Part shown: positions 15,473 to 23,418 of the stretch, in pieces
Layout of the letters: each line of letters opens with the position of its first letter
How positions within the stretch are numbered: position 1 is the stretch's first letter
Assembly: GCA_910584835.1 (NCBI GenBank)
Contig: CAJUEG010000007.1
Span: 1-55,378, forward strand
Direction of reading: 5' to 3'
Length of the DNA: 55,378 bases
Source: an uncultured Oscillospiraceae bacterium
GTDB lineage: Bacteria; Bacillota; Clostridia; Oscillospirales; Oscillospiraceae
Program-made: the position numbers and the translations under genes
Notes under the pieces: model-generated
The model's input: the letters and a program-made list of their open reading frames with translations, nothing else
The model's database searches: none
Told to the model about the DNA's origin: nothing

Positions 15473-15564
15473 GAGACTCACTCCTTTGGGTTTCAGACGG
15501 GGGAACCAATTTCCGGCCCCCCACATAGTATGACACGGAAACGGAAAGAAAGCCGCTTCCACAG

Positions 15565-15581
15565 CCGGCCTTCGCGGCCGG
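15565..15581 (+). promoter_or_regulatory. UUCG-type hairpin upstream of the Cys-rich small gene
   Basis: CCGGCC and GGCCGG flank a TTCGC loop. The hairpin ends 26 bases before the ATG at 15607 and directly before GAGGTG, the ribosome binding site. With an RNA start upstream it would form a stable 5' UTR stem; I see no convincing -35/-10 pair. Confidence 0.4.
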
Positions 15582-15606
15582 GACAATATTAGTGAGGTGA
15601 CAAATC

Positions 15607-15813
15607 ATGTGTTGTGGCAACAATGGTGGTTTCGGCGGGGGCTGCTGGTGGATCATCATCCTGATCCTCCTGCTGTGCTGCTGCTGCGGCGGCGGGAACA
15701 GCTGGGGCGGCAATAACAATTGCTGCTGCTGCTGTGGCGGCAACAACAACGGCTGCGGCTGTGGCTGCGGCTGCAACAACAACGGCTGCGGCTGCAACGA
15801 CGGCTGCTGCTGA
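15607..15813 (+). CDS. Cys/Gly/Asn-rich small protein with one hydrophobic segment, 68 aa
   Basis: Of 68 residues, 20 are Cys, 20 Gly and 13 Asn. The order is a Gly/Asn start (MCCGNNGGFGGGC), one hydrophobic helix (WWIIILILLL, residues 14-23), a CCCC block, a CCCCC block, and a tail of alternating Gly-Cys and Asn-triplet units (NNNGCGCGCGC). A good GAGGTG site lies eight bases before the ATG, and the frame is open and intact. Small Gly-rich proteins with one helix occur in spore coats (the YjcZ type), but those are poor in Cys, so this is only a loose likeness. Metal binding, disulphide cross-linking in a spore or cell surface layer, or a peptide precursor are possible. No maturation enzyme gene lies beside it. 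Confidence 0.65.
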   Translation: MCCGNNGGFGGGCWWIIILILLLCCCCGGGNSWGGNNNCCCCCGGNNNGCGCGCGCNNNGCGCNDGCC

Positions 15814-15915
15814 GCCGTCGTGAGCAGCGCGGATGGACCGAAGCGAGGGCAAAAGCCTAGGTCCAACGAAGTTGGGCCGGGTTTTGCCCGAGTCGGAGGG
15901 AAGCCGCGCGGCACC
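15812..15915 (+). repeat. Dispersed structured repeat family A, copy A4
   Basis: It starts within the stop codon of the Cys-rich gene (GAGCCGTCGTGAGCAGCGCGG). GGGCAAAA pairs with TTTTGCCC around the inner stem GGTCCAAC/GTTGGGCC, followed by GAGTCGGAGGGAAGCCGCGCGGC. It could act as the gene's 3' end structure. Confidence 0.7.
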
Positions 15916-15926
15916 CTGTACCCATT

Positions 15927-15952
15927 GGGCGGAGGGCATTTGCCCTCCGCCC
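15927..15952. terminator. Hairpin between convergent genes, possible terminator
   Basis: GGGCGGAGGGCA and TGCCCTCCGCCC form a perfect 12-bp stem with a two-base loop, five bases past the stop codon of the cyclo-ligase gene. There is no clear T run on either side, so termination is inferred from position and stability. Confidence 0.5.
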
Positions 15953-15956
15953 GGCC

Positions 15957-16484
15957 TTACTCCTCAATCAGGACAAGCCTCACCGGCACATCAAATTCCT
16001 CACGGGGGATGTGCTCCGCCAGCCGCCCCGGGCGGCAGACGCACGCCGTAAAGCCGGTAAAGTCCGCCAGCCACCGGTCATAGTATCCTCCGCCCCAGCC
16101 CAGGCGGTACCCCTCCCTGTCCACCATCAGATGGGGGATGAGGGCCGCGGCGATCTCCCCCTTGGGCACCACGGGACAGGACTGATCCGGCTCCGGGATT
16201 CCAAAGCGGTTGGGGACAAGCTGGTCCACATCCAGCACCTGCCGGGCCTCCATGCCCCGGTGGGGCAGCACCACCGGCAGGGCCACCCGTTTGCCCCGCT
16301 CCAGCAGGGCACGGATCAGAGGCACGGTGTTGGGCTCCCGCCCGGTGCCGTAAAACACCATCACAGTGTCCGCCGCCTCCACCTCCGGGAGGGCCAGGAA
16401 CCGCTCAAACAGCGCCCCGGCCTCCATCTGGGGCAGGCCGGCGGCATGGCGGCGCAGCTCCGCCTTGCGCTCCTTGACCGTCAT
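15957..16484 (-). CDS. 5-formyltetrahydrofolate cyclo-ligase
   Basis: This 175-residue enzyme (ygfA/fau family) converts 5-formyl-THF to 5,10-methenyl-THF with ATP, clearing a folate by-product. The diagnostic C-terminal motif YRLGWGGGYYDRWL is present, as are the substrate and ATP regions (FYGTGREPNT, RVALPVV). Length and order match the family. Its start codon overlaps the stop of the DJ-1 gene (GTATGACG), so the two are translationally coupled. It ends beside the hairpin at 15927-15952. Confidence 0.92.
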   Translation of the reverse strand: MTVKERKAELRRHAAGLPQMEAGALFERFLALPEVEAADTVMVFYGTGREPNTVPLIRALLERGKRVALPVVLPHRGMEARQVLDVDQLVPNRFGIPEPDQSCPVVPKGEIAAALIPHLMVDREGYRLGWGGGYYDRWLADFTGFTACVCRPGRLAEHIPREEFDVPVRLVLIEE

Positions 16485-17038
16485 ACGCCGTAGTGCAGCC
16501 CGGCACGGACCTGAGCTGCCTTCTCCGCCCCCGCCAGCGCCTCCACCAGGGCCAGGGCGAAGTCAAACGCGGTTCCGGGGCCTTTGCCTGTAATCAGCCT
16601 GCCCTCCCTCACCGCGGCCCGGTCCATGGCGGGGACCGCCCCGGCCTGGGACAGCTCTCCCTCCATGCCGGGATAGCACACGCACCGCCCGCCGCGGGGC
16701 AGCAGCCCCGCCCGGGCCAGCAGGGTGGGGGCGGCGCAGATGGCGGCCAGCCAGCAGCCGGGGTTTTCCGCCGCGCCCCGCACCAGGGCCATGGCCTCCC
16801 CGCTGCCCTCAATGGAGGCCACGCCCCCCATGCCGCCGGGGAGGAGCACCATGTCGCCCTCCGCCAGCGACGCCTTCCCCACCGGCAGGTCGGCTTTGAC
16901 CGTGATGCCGTGGGAGCCGGTGACATACTCCCCGCCGATGCCCGCCAGCGACACCGGGATTTCCGCCCGGCGCAACACGTCGGCGGCCACCAGGGCCTCG
17001 GCCTCCTCAAAGCCGGCCCCCAACAGGATATAGACCAT
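16481..17038 (-). CDS. DJ-1/PfpI family protein
   Basis: The 185-residue protein has the DJ-1 layout: GFEEAEALVAADVLRRA with the conserved Glu14, the nucleophile elbow AAICAAPTLLA with Cys101, and FDFALALVEAL at the C terminus. Members are reported as glyoxalase III or deglycase-type and redox-responsive proteins; the role here is open. The start at 17038 follows AAAGGCAG. It lies 35 bases after the TagA-like gene and overlaps the cyclo-ligase gene, giving a three-gene operon of mixed function. Confidence 0.88.
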   Translation of the reverse strand: MVYILLGAGFEEAEALVAADVLRRAEIPVSLAGIGGEYVTGSHGITVKADLPVGKASLAEGDMVLLPGGMGGVASIEGSGEAMALVRGAAENPGCWLAAICAAPTLLARAGLLPRGGRCVCYPGMEGELSQAGAVPAMDRAAVREGRLITGKGPGTAFDFALALVEALAGAEKAAQVRAGLHYGV

Positions 17039-17073
17039 AGAGCATCTGCCTTTCTTTAATTATGATAAAGGTA

Positions 17074-17796
17074 TTATTTTCCTCTCAGCCGCGCCCCGGC
17101 GGCGGACACCAGGAACAGCGGCAGCTTTGCCATGCGCCCGATGCGGGAGGGCTCCTTCATCAGCCGGTACAGCCACTCCAGCCCCAGCCTCTGGAATCCC
17201 TCCGGGGCCCGTTCCGCCTTACCCGCGAACACGTCCAGCGACCCGCCCAGGCCGGCGTACAGCCGGGCCCCGGCTGCCTCTCCGTGGGCGGCGATCCATT
17301 TTTCCTGCTTGGGAAACCCCAGGCAGACGAACACGACGTCCGCCCGGGCCTCCCGGATGGCGTCGACCACCGGGCCGTCCTCTTTAAAAAAACCGTCGCG
17401 GGCCCCGCAGATTTCCAGCCCCGGGTACTTCGCCCTCAGATTGGCGGCGGCCTGCTCCGCCACGCCTGGGGCGGCCCCCAGCAGGAACAGCCGCTTGCCC
17501 GTCCCGGCGATCCGGCCCATGAGGGCGGAGGCAAAGTCTATGCCCGGCACACGGCCCTTCAGCGGCCTGCCCAGGATCTTCGCGGCGTAGACCACTCCCA
17601 CCCCGTCGGGGATGACCAGGTCCGCCTGAGACAATATCCCGGCAAATTCCCGGTCCTTCCCGGCCCGCTGGACGATTTCCGGGTTGGGGGTGGCCACCAT
17701 ATGGGGACCGTCCTCTTCCAGCATGGCAAGCGCCCGGTCCACCGCCTCGTCCAGCGTCACATTGTCAAAGGCCACGCCCAGTACATCGGTGCGCAT
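17074..17796 (-). CDS. WecG/TagA/CpsF-family glycosyltransferase
   Basis: The 240-residue protein matches GT26 enzymes such as TagA, which transfers N-acetylmannosamine to lipid-linked GlcNAc in wall polymer synthesis. Motifs are TPNPEIV near residue 40, the catalytic region PDGVGVV, and LGFPKQEKW followed by GLGGSLDVFAGKAERAP. No membrane segment is present; membrane association in this family is through a C-terminal appendage, here short and basic. The start at 17796 follows AAGGAGGAGGG. No other wall-polymer gene is nearby, so the acceptor cannot be assigned. Confidence 0.87.
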   Translation of the reverse strand: MRTDVLGVAFDNVTLDEAVDRALAMLEEDGPHMVATPNPEIVQRAGKDREFAGILSQADLVIPDGVGVVYAAKILGRPLKGRVPGIDFASALMGRIAGTGKRLFLLGAAPGVAEQAAANLRAKYPGLEICGARDGFFKEDGPVVDAIREARADVVFVCLGFPKQEKWIAAHGEAAGARLYAGLGGSLDVFAGKAERAPEGFQRLGLEWLYRLMKEPSRIGRMAKLPLFLVSAAGARLRGK

Positions 17797-17909
17797 GGGC
17801 CTCCCTCCTCCTTGGCAAAGCCGTCCATTTCGAGGACATTTTACCACAGCCCCGGGAAAAAGTCCACCCATGGCGGGAAGTATTTACAGACCGTTAATAC
17901 AGATAAGCG

Positions 17910-18030
17910 CTGAGCCGTCGTGAGCAGCGGGCTAAGCCCGAAGCGGAGCAAAAGCCCGGGGCCCGCACGGCGGGGCCGGGTTTTGCTTGAGGCGCAGCGA
18001 AAGCGACCCGGCCATGCGCCCAATCGGAAC
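17910..18030 (+). repeat. Dispersed structured repeat family A, copy A5
   Basis: GAGCCGTCGTGAGCAGCG opens the copy. AGCAAAA pairs with TTTTGCT, so the stem has changed relative to A4 but still pairs. The inner stem is GGCCCGC/GCGGGGCC. Then follows GCGAAAGCGACCCGGCC. The rest of the gap to 18100 shows nothing I can name. Confidence 0.68.
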
Positions 18031-18100
18031 GTGGCAAGGAAGCGCAAATCCGCCGCCCCGCCCCAAAAGCGCATTTTGCGGAATTTTGTGCAATTCGCCC

Positions 18101-18129
18101 TTGACATCAGTGCATTAAAGCGTTATACT
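18101..18129 (+). promoter_or_regulatory. Promoter of the COG2984 ABC importer
   Basis: TTGACA at 18101-18106 and TATACT at 18124-18129 are separated by exactly 17 bases. The gene starts 87 bases further on, leaving a leader of about 80 nt without an obvious terminator. Confidence 0.85.
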
Positions 18130-18216
18130 AGCGTCCGTGAGCTGAAAAGCTCATTCCTTTGTGCCCGGCACTTTTGCGGCGCAAAGCAGTAAAGCAACCG
18201 TTTGGAGGAATACACA

Positions 18217-19248
18217 ATGAAAAAGACCGCGAAGCTCACCGCGCTGCTGCTGGCGCTGGTGATGGCCCTGTCCCTTGCCGCCTGCTCCGGCGATCCCGGC
18301 GCGGCGAATACCCAGCCGCCCGCCGGAAACAACAGTCAGGCCCCCGAGCAGGCCACCCCGCCCGCCGGGACGGCCAAGTACACCGTTGGCATCTCCCAGT
18401 ACGTCACCCACGACGCGCTGGACGCCGCCACCCAGGGCTTCATCGACGCCATGAACGACAAGCTCGGCAAGGACGGCTGGACCTATGACCTTCAGAACGC
18501 CGCCGAGGACGTCAACACCTGCTCCACCATCGCCCTCTCCTTTGTGTCCCAAAACGTGGATCTGATCATGGCCAACGCCACCCCGGCCCTCCAGGCGGCC
18601 GCCGCCGCCACCGGCGACATCCCTATCCTGGGCACCTCCGTGACGGAGTATGGCGTGGCCTTCAAAATTGAGAACTTCTCCGGCACCGTGGGCGGCAACG
18701 TCTCCGGCACCTCCGACCTGGCCCCTCTGGACCAGCAGGCCGCCATGATTAAGGAGTGGTACCCCGATGCCAAGAACGTCGGCCTGCTCTACTGCTCCAA
18801 GGAGGACAACAGCCAGTACCAGGTGGACACCGTCCAGAGCTTCCTGGAGGAGCTGGGCTACGCCTGCACCCAGTATGCCTTCTCCGACTCCAACGACATT
18901 GCCGCCGTCTGCCAGACCGCTATTGACGCCAGCGACGTGCTCTATATCCCCACCGACAACTCCGCCGCGTCCAACGCCGGCATCATCGACAACCTCTGCC
19001 GCGGCGTGATCCCCGTGTTCTGCGGCGAGGAGGGCATCTGCAAGGGCTGCGGCGTGGCCACCCTGTCCATCAGCTACTACGACATCGGCTACAAAACCGG
19101 CGAGATGGCCGCCGACATTCTGGTCAACGGCGCGGATATCTCCACCATGCCCATCCAGTACGCCCCCGAGTTTGTGAAGAAGTACAACCCCGCCATCTGC
19201 GAGGCGCTGAACGCCTCCGTCCCCGAAGGCTACGAGGCCATCGGCTGA
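18217..19248 (+). CDS. ABC importer substrate-binding lipoprotein (COG2984/TrpX type)
   Basis: The 343-residue protein has a lipoprotein signal (MKKTAKLTALLLALVMALS, lipobox LAAC, Cys23), an Ala/Pro/Gln-rich linker and a two-lobed periplasmic-binding domain starting VGISQYVTHDALD. The sequence pattern (NAAEDVNTCSTIA, IPILGTSVTEY, VGLLYCSKEDNS) matches the family of TrpX and related binders of aromatic amino acids. The start at 18217 follows GGAGG. It is followed by its permease and ATPase on the same transcript. The family name does not fix the ligand. The pseudouridine operon directly downstream makes a nucleoside ligand worth testing. Confidence 0.88.
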   Translation: MKKTAKLTALLLALVMALSLAACSGDPGAANTQPPAGNNSQAPEQATPPAGTAKYTVGISQYVTHDALDAATQGFIDAMNDKLGKDGWTYDLQNAAEDVNTCSTIALSFVSQNVDLIMANATPALQAAAAATGDIPILGTSVTEYGVAFKIENFSGTVGGNVSGTSDLAPLDQQAAMIKEWYPDAKNVGLLYCSKEDNSQYQVDTVQSFLEELGYACTQYAFSDSNDIAAVCQTAIDASDVLYIPTDNSAASNAGIIDNLCRGVIPVFCGEEGICKGCGVATLSISYYDIGYKTGEMAADILVNGADISTMPIQYAPEFVKKYNPAICEALNASVPEGYEAIG

Positions 19249-19350
19249 CAAGCGCACATTTGACAACCACGCATTCGGAAGCGGCGGGACGGGCTGTCTC
19301 CTCCCGCCGCTTTCCCCCATGCTGTGCAAGACCAGGGAGGAATTTCAAAC

Positions 19351-20313
19351 ATGACGGCTTTTCTCAGCGCCCTGCCGGGGGCGGTGTCCCAGGGGCTGAT
19401 CTGGGGCATCATGGCCATCGGCGTTTACATTACCTATAAGATTCTCGACATTGCCGACCTGACGGTGGACGGCTCCTTCTGCACCGGGGCCGCCGCCTTC
19501 GTGATGCTTTTCGGCGCCGGGGTCAACATCTGGCTGGCGCTGCTGGCCGCGCTGCTGGCGGGCATGCTGGCGGGGCTGGCCACCGGCCTGCTCCACACCC
19601 TGTGCGGCATCCCGGCCATCCTGGCGGGCATCCTCACCCAGCTGGGCCTGTGGTCCATCAACCTCGCCATTATGGGCATGAAGGCCAACACCGCCATCAA
19701 TATCCGGGACGAGGAGAGCCTGAACCGCCTGCTGGTCTCCCTCCGCTTTGTCCGGGGCGTGGCCGACGGCGGCTATCCCTTCTACCGACACCCCATTTTC
19801 GTGGTGGGCCTGTTCACCCTGGCCGTCATCGCCGTTTTATACTGGTTCTTCGGCACGGAGCTGGGCGCCTCCCTGCGGGCCACCGGGGCCAACCCCAGCA
19901 TGGCCCGAGCCCAAGGCATCAACACCAACGTAGGGAAGGTGATCGGCCTCATCCTCTCCAACGGCCTGGTGGCCCTGTCCGGGGCGCTGCTCAGCCAGTA
20001 CCAGGCTTTTGCCGACGCCAGCATGGGCAAGGGGGCCATCGTCGTCGGCCTTGCCGCCGTCATCATCGGCGAGGTGCTGTTCTCCAAGCTCTTCCGCAAC
20101 TTCGCGCTGAAGCTGCTGGCGGTGTCCATCGGCGCCATCATCTACTACATCGTCATCCAGGCGGTGGTGAGCCTCAGCAACATCAACACCAATTACCTGA
20201 AGCTGATCTCCGCCCTCATTGTGGCCGTGTTCCTCACCATCCCCTACTGGAAGGGGAAATACTTCTCCAGGCCCGTCCAGCCCGCGAAAAAGGAGGGGAA
20301 CCCCCATGCTTGA
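19351..20313 (+). CDS. ABC importer permease (TrpY type)
   Basis: This 320-residue permease has about eight to nine hydrophobic segments and the pattern of branched-chain/sugar-type import permeases: GVYITYKILDIADLTVDG at the start and SNGLVALSGALLSQYQAF further on. The latter resembles the contact loop with the ATPase. The start at 19351 is chosen because AGGGAGG precedes it; an ATG nine codons earlier lacks a site. It overlaps the ATPase gene by eight bases. It pairs with the lipoprotein at 18217-19248. Confidence 0.9.
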   Translation: MTAFLSALPGAVSQGLIWGIMAIGVYITYKILDIADLTVDGSFCTGAAAFVMLFGAGVNIWLALLAALLAGMLAGLATGLLHTLCGIPAILAGILTQLGLWSINLAIMGMKANTAINIRDEESLNRLLVSLRFVRGVADGGYPFYRHPIFVVGLFTLAVIAVLYWFFGTELGASLRATGANPSMARAQGINTNVGKVIGLILSNGLVALSGALLSQYQAFADASMGKGAIVVGLAAVIIGEVLFSKLFRNFALKLLAVSIGAIIYYIVIQAVVSLSNINTNYLKLISALIVAVFLTIPYWKGKYFSRPVQPAKKEGNPHA

Positions 20314-21100
20314 CGTACAGAACATCCGCAAGACCTTTAACCCCGGCACCGTCAACGAAAAGACGGCGCTGGACGGGGTGTCCCTCACCCTCAGCGACGG
20401 GGATTTCGTCACCGTCATCGGCGGCAACGGGGCGGGCAAGTCCACCCTGCTCAACGCGGTGGCGGGGGTGTGGCCGGTGGACTCCGGCTCCATCTCCATC
20501 GGCGGGACGGACGTGACCAGGCTGCCCGAGCACAAGCGGGCCAAATACATCGGTCGGGTGTTCCAGGACCCCATGATGGGCACCGCCGCCACCATGCAGA
20601 TTGAGGAAAATATGGCCCTGGCCGCCCGGCGGGGCCGCGCCCGCACCCTGCGCCCGGGCATCACCCGGGACGAGCGGGAACACTACCGGGAGACGCTGAA
20701 AATCCTGGATTTGGGGCTGGAGGACCGGCTCACCTCCAAGGTGGGGCTGCTGTCCGGCGGCCAGCGCCAGGCGCTGACCCTGCTGATGGCCGCCCTGCGC
20801 AAGCCCGACCTGCTGCTGCTGGACGAGCACACCGCCGCCCTGGACCCCAAGACGGCGGCCAAGGTGCTGGAGCTGTCGGACCGCATCGTCGCCGAGAGCG
20901 GCCTGACCACCATGATGGTCACCCACAACATGAAGGACGCCATCGCCCACGGCAACCGGCTCATCATGATGTACGAGGGGCGCATCGCCCTGGACATCTC
21001 CGGGGAGGAGAAGAAAAAGCTCACCGTGGAGGACCTGCTGGCCCGGTTTGGGCAGGCCACCGGGTCCGACGAGGCGGACGACAAGCTGCTGCTGGGCTGA
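20306..21100 (+). CDS. ABC importer ATPase (TrpZ type)
   Basis: The 264-residue ATPase has Walker A at 39-46 (GGNGAGKS), signature LSGGQRQAL, Walker B LLLLDEH and a switch region TMMVTHNM. The DEH ending in place of DEP is common in this subfamily. The start at 20306 follows AAGGAGGGGAA and lies inside the permease 3' end. The gene is closed by a strong terminator at 21121-21149, so the importer is a self-contained unit. Confidence 0.92.
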   Translation: MLDVQNIRKTFNPGTVNEKTALDGVSLTLSDGDFVTVIGGNGAGKSTLLNAVAGVWPVDSGSISIGGTDVTRLPEHKRAKYIGRVFQDPMMGTAATMQIEENMALAARRGRARTLRPGITRDEREHYRETLKILDLGLEDRLTSKVGLLSGGQRQALTLLMAALRKPDLLLLDEHTAALDPKTAAKVLELSDRIVAESGLTTMMVTHNMKDAIAHGNRLIMMYEGRIALDISGEEKKKLTVEDLLARFGQATGSDEADDKLLLG

Positions 21101-21120
21101 AAACACAACTGAACGCACCC

Positions 21121-21149
21121 GCCCGCCGGACCTCCGGCGGGCTTTTTTT
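21121..21149 (+). terminator. Rho-independent terminator of the ABC importer operon
   Basis: CCCGCCGG and CCGGCGGG form the stem with a four-base loop, followed by CTTTTTTTG. Confidence 0.9.
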
Positions 21150-21170
21150 GCGCAAAATCCCGGGACCCCC

Positions 21171-21201
21171 TTGACAACCGCCAAAAATAAGCATATGCTT
21201 A
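21171..21201 (+). promoter_or_regulatory. Promoter of the pseudouridine operon with overlapping palindromic operator
   Basis: TTGACA (21171-21176) and TATGCT (21194-21199) are 17 bases apart. A perfect 14-bp palindrome, TAAGCATATGCTTA (21188-21201), covers the -10 box. A protein bound there would block RNA polymerase. The HTH-containing PsuK just downstream is a plausible autoregulator, by inference. Confidence 0.75.
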
Positions 21202-21232
21202 ATAAAAAGATAAAAGTTTAGGAGTGAGGCCC

Positions 21233-22324
21233 ATGACCCAGCGGGAGCGCCAGATCCTCCGGTGGATTGAGGAGAACCCCCTGATCTCCCAGCAGGAGCT
21301 GGCGGACAAGGCGGGCATCGCCCGCTCGTCGGTGGCGGTGCACATATCCAACCTGATGAAAAAGGGCCACATCGCCGGCAAGGGCTATATCGTGTCCACC
21401 GCCCCCTACGCCGTGGTGGTGGGCGGGGTCAATATGGACATCGGCGGCGTGTCCGGCGCCCCGCTGGTGCGCGGGGACTCCAACCCCGGGGTGGTGCGCG
21501 TCAGCCTGGGGGGTGTGGGGCGGAACATCGCCCACAACATGGCCCTGCTGGGGATAGACACCCGGCTGCTCACCGCCTTCGGGGACGACGGCCACGCCCA
21601 GCGCATCGCCGCCTCCTGCGGGGAGCTGGGCATCGACATCAGCCGGTCACTGCAGGTTCCCGGCGAGCGCACCTCCACCTACCTCTTCATCGCCGACGAG
21701 GGGGGCGAGATGGCGCTTGCCCTGTCCGATATGGACATATACCGCCACATCACCCCGGCCTTCCTGGCCTCCCGGGCCCAGCTGCTGCAAAACGCCCAGC
21801 TGGTCATTGTGGACGCCAACATCCCCGCCGACGCCATCGCCTGGCTGGCCCAGCACGTGACCCCGCCCATTTTTGCCGACCCGGTGTCCACCGCCAAGGC
21901 GGAAAAGCTGCGGCCGGTGCTGGGGAAGCTGCACACCCTGAAGCCCAACCGCATTGAGGCCGAGCTGCTGTCCGGGGTGGCCATCACCGGCGAGGAGAGC
22001 CTGAACCGGGCGGCGGACGCGCTTTTGGACACGGGCCTGCGCCGGGTGTTCCTCTCCCTGGGCGTGGACGGGGTGCTGTGTGCCGACCACAGCGGCCGGG
22101 TGCGCCTGCCCTGCCTGCCGGGGAGGCGGGTGAACACCACCGGCTGCGGGGACGCGTTCATGGCGGCGCTGGCCTGGGCCTATCTGGAGGGCACTAACCT
22201 GGAGGGCACCGCCCGGGCGGGCCTTGCCGCCGCATCCATCGCCATGGAGAGCGGGGAGACCATCAACAGCGGGCTGAGCGTCCAGGCCCTGACGGCGCGG
22301 ATGGGCGGGGGGACCGGTCTATGA
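21233..22324 (+). CDS. psuK: Pseudouridine kinase with N-terminal helix-turn-helix
   Basis: Residues 1-57 form a MarR/LexA-like winged helix (LISQQELADKAGIARSSVAVHI), and residues 58-363 a PfkB-family sugar kinase. GGVNMDI opens the kinase domain, SLGGVGRNIAHN lies near 91-102, and the catalytic base Asp307 is in NTTGCGDAF, where GCGD replaces the usual GAGD. PsuK phosphorylates pseudouridine to its 5'-phosphate, which PsuG (22495-23412) splits into uracil and ribose 5-phosphate. YeiC-type kinases with an HTH are known. The ATG at 21233 follows AGGAGTGAGG; a GTG three codons earlier is less likely. The palindrome at 21188-21201 may be its operator. Confidence 0.9.
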   Translation: MTQRERQILRWIEENPLISQQELADKAGIARSSVAVHISNLMKKGHIAGKGYIVSTAPYAVVVGGVNMDIGGVSGAPLVRGDSNPGVVRVSLGGVGRNIAHNMALLGIDTRLLTAFGDDGHAQRIAASCGELGIDISRSLQVPGERTSTYLFIADEGGEMALALSDMDIYRHITPAFLASRAQLLQNAQLVIVDANIPADAIAWLAQHVTPPIFADPVSTAKAEKLRPVLGKLHTLKPNRIEAELLSGVAITGEESLNRAADALLDTGLRRVFLSLGVDGVLCADHSGRVRLPCLPGRRVNTTGCGDAFMAALAWAYLEGTNLEGTARAGLAAASIAMESGETINSGLSVQALTARMGGGTGL

Positions 22325-22467
22325 GGGGCGTTAAAACGATGCTGCTGGGCATCGCGGTCATATTGCTGGGCATTGCCGCCGGGACGATGAATTTTCTGGC
22401 CTGGTGCGGCGGAGGCATCGGAATCTTAATTGTAATCGCGGGTCTTTTTACAAAAGATAAACACTAA
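22321..22467 (+). CDS. Small two-helix membrane protein in the pseudouridine operon, 48 aa
   Basis: The ATG overlaps the psuK stop codon (CTATGAG), and GGGGGG lies eight bases upstream within psuK. The product has a short basic start (MRGVKT), two membrane helices (MLLGIAVILLGIAAG and GGIGILIVIAGLF) separated by NFLAWCGG, and a charged tail (TKDKH). It ends 27 bases before psuG. Coupling to psuK and its place between the two catabolic genes suggest a role with the operon, perhaps as an accessory to uptake, but no family is recognised. Confidence 0.72.
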   Translation: MRGVKTMLLGIAVILLGIAAGTMNFLAWCGGGIGILIVIAGLFTKDKH

Positions 22468-22494
22468 ATCAACATCGTAATGGAGGTAATTCCC

Positions 22495-23412
22495 ATGGCT
22501 CTGAACAAGTATCTGGACGTTTCCCCCGAGGTGGCCGAGGCCCTGGCCGCCGGAAAGCCCGTGGTGGCCCTGGAGTCCACCATCATCTCCCACGGCATGC
22601 CCTACCCCCAGAATGTGGAGACTGCCCTGGCGGTGGAGGGCATCATCCGGGAGAACGGCGCCGTCCCCGCCACCATCGCCATCATCGGCGGGCGGCTGAA
22701 GGCGGGCTGCACCAAAGAGGAGATCGAGTACCTGGGCAAGGCGGGAACCAAGGTCACCAAGGCCAGCCGCCGGGACCTGGCCATGCTGTGCGCCCGGGGA
22801 CAGGACGGGGCCACCACCGTCACCACCACTATGATCATCGCCCACATGGCGGGCATCAAGGTATTCGCCACCGGCGGCATCGGCGGCGTCCACCGGGGCG
22901 CGGAGACCACCATGGACATCTCCGCCGACCTGGAGGAGCTGGCCCATACCCCCGTGATGGTGGTGTGCGCCGGGGCCAAGTCCATTTTGGATTTGGGACT
23001 GACCCTGGAGTACCTGGAGACCCACGGCGTGCCCGTGCTGGGCTACGGCACCAAGGAGCTGCCCGCCTTCTACACCCGGCACAGCGGCTTCCAGGTGGAC
23101 TATCAGGTGGACAGCCCCGAGGAGCTGGCAGCGGCCTTCCGGGCCAGCCTGGAGCTGGGCTTCACCGGCGGCATGCTGGTGACCAACCCCATTCCCGAGG
23201 AGTACTCCATGGACCCGAAGGTCATCAACGCCGCCATCGACGAGGCGCTGGCCCAGGCGAAGGCCAACGGCATCCACGGCAAGGAGACCACCCCCTTCCT
23301 GCTGGCCAAGGTGAAGGAGCTCACCGGCGGCGACAGCCTGGACTCCAACATCCAGCTGGTGTTCAACAACGCACGCCTGGCGGCAAGGACCGCCGCCTGC
23401 TTAACGAAATAA
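22495..23412 (+). CDS. psuG: Pseudouridine-5'-phosphate glycosidase
   Basis: The 305-residue enzyme cleaves the C-C bond of pseudouridine 5'-phosphate to give uracil and ribose 5-phosphate. Family motifs are clear: VALESTIISHGMPYPQN near 25-41, KASRRDLAM and DGATTVTTTM (Mn2+ and substrate regions), ATGGIGGVHRG, and SLDSNIQLVFNNARLAA at the C terminus. Length matches the family. The start at 22495 follows TGGAGG. It is the last gene of the operon, which ends at the terminator at 23419-23449. Confidence 0.96.
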   Translation: MALNKYLDVSPEVAEALAAGKPVVALESTIISHGMPYPQNVETALAVEGIIRENGAVPATIAIIGGRLKAGCTKEEIEYLGKAGTKVTKASRRDLAMLCARGQDGATTVTTTMIIAHMAGIKVFATGGIGGVHRGAETTMDISADLEELAHTPVMVVCAGAKSILDLGLTLEYLETHGVPVLGYGTKELPAFYTRHSGFQVDYQVDSPEELAAAFRASLELGFTGGMLVTNPIPEEYSMDPKVINAAIDEALAQAKANGIHGKETTPFLLAKVKELTGGDSLDSNIQLVFNNARLAARTAACLTK

Positions 23413-23418
23413 CGGGAG

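Noticed and set aside
15589..15939. Ala/Val-rich frames on the minus strand opposite the Cys-rich small gene
   Set aside because: The repeats arise from the complement of GC-rich codons. They have no ribosome binding site, and the frame runs into a family A repeat.
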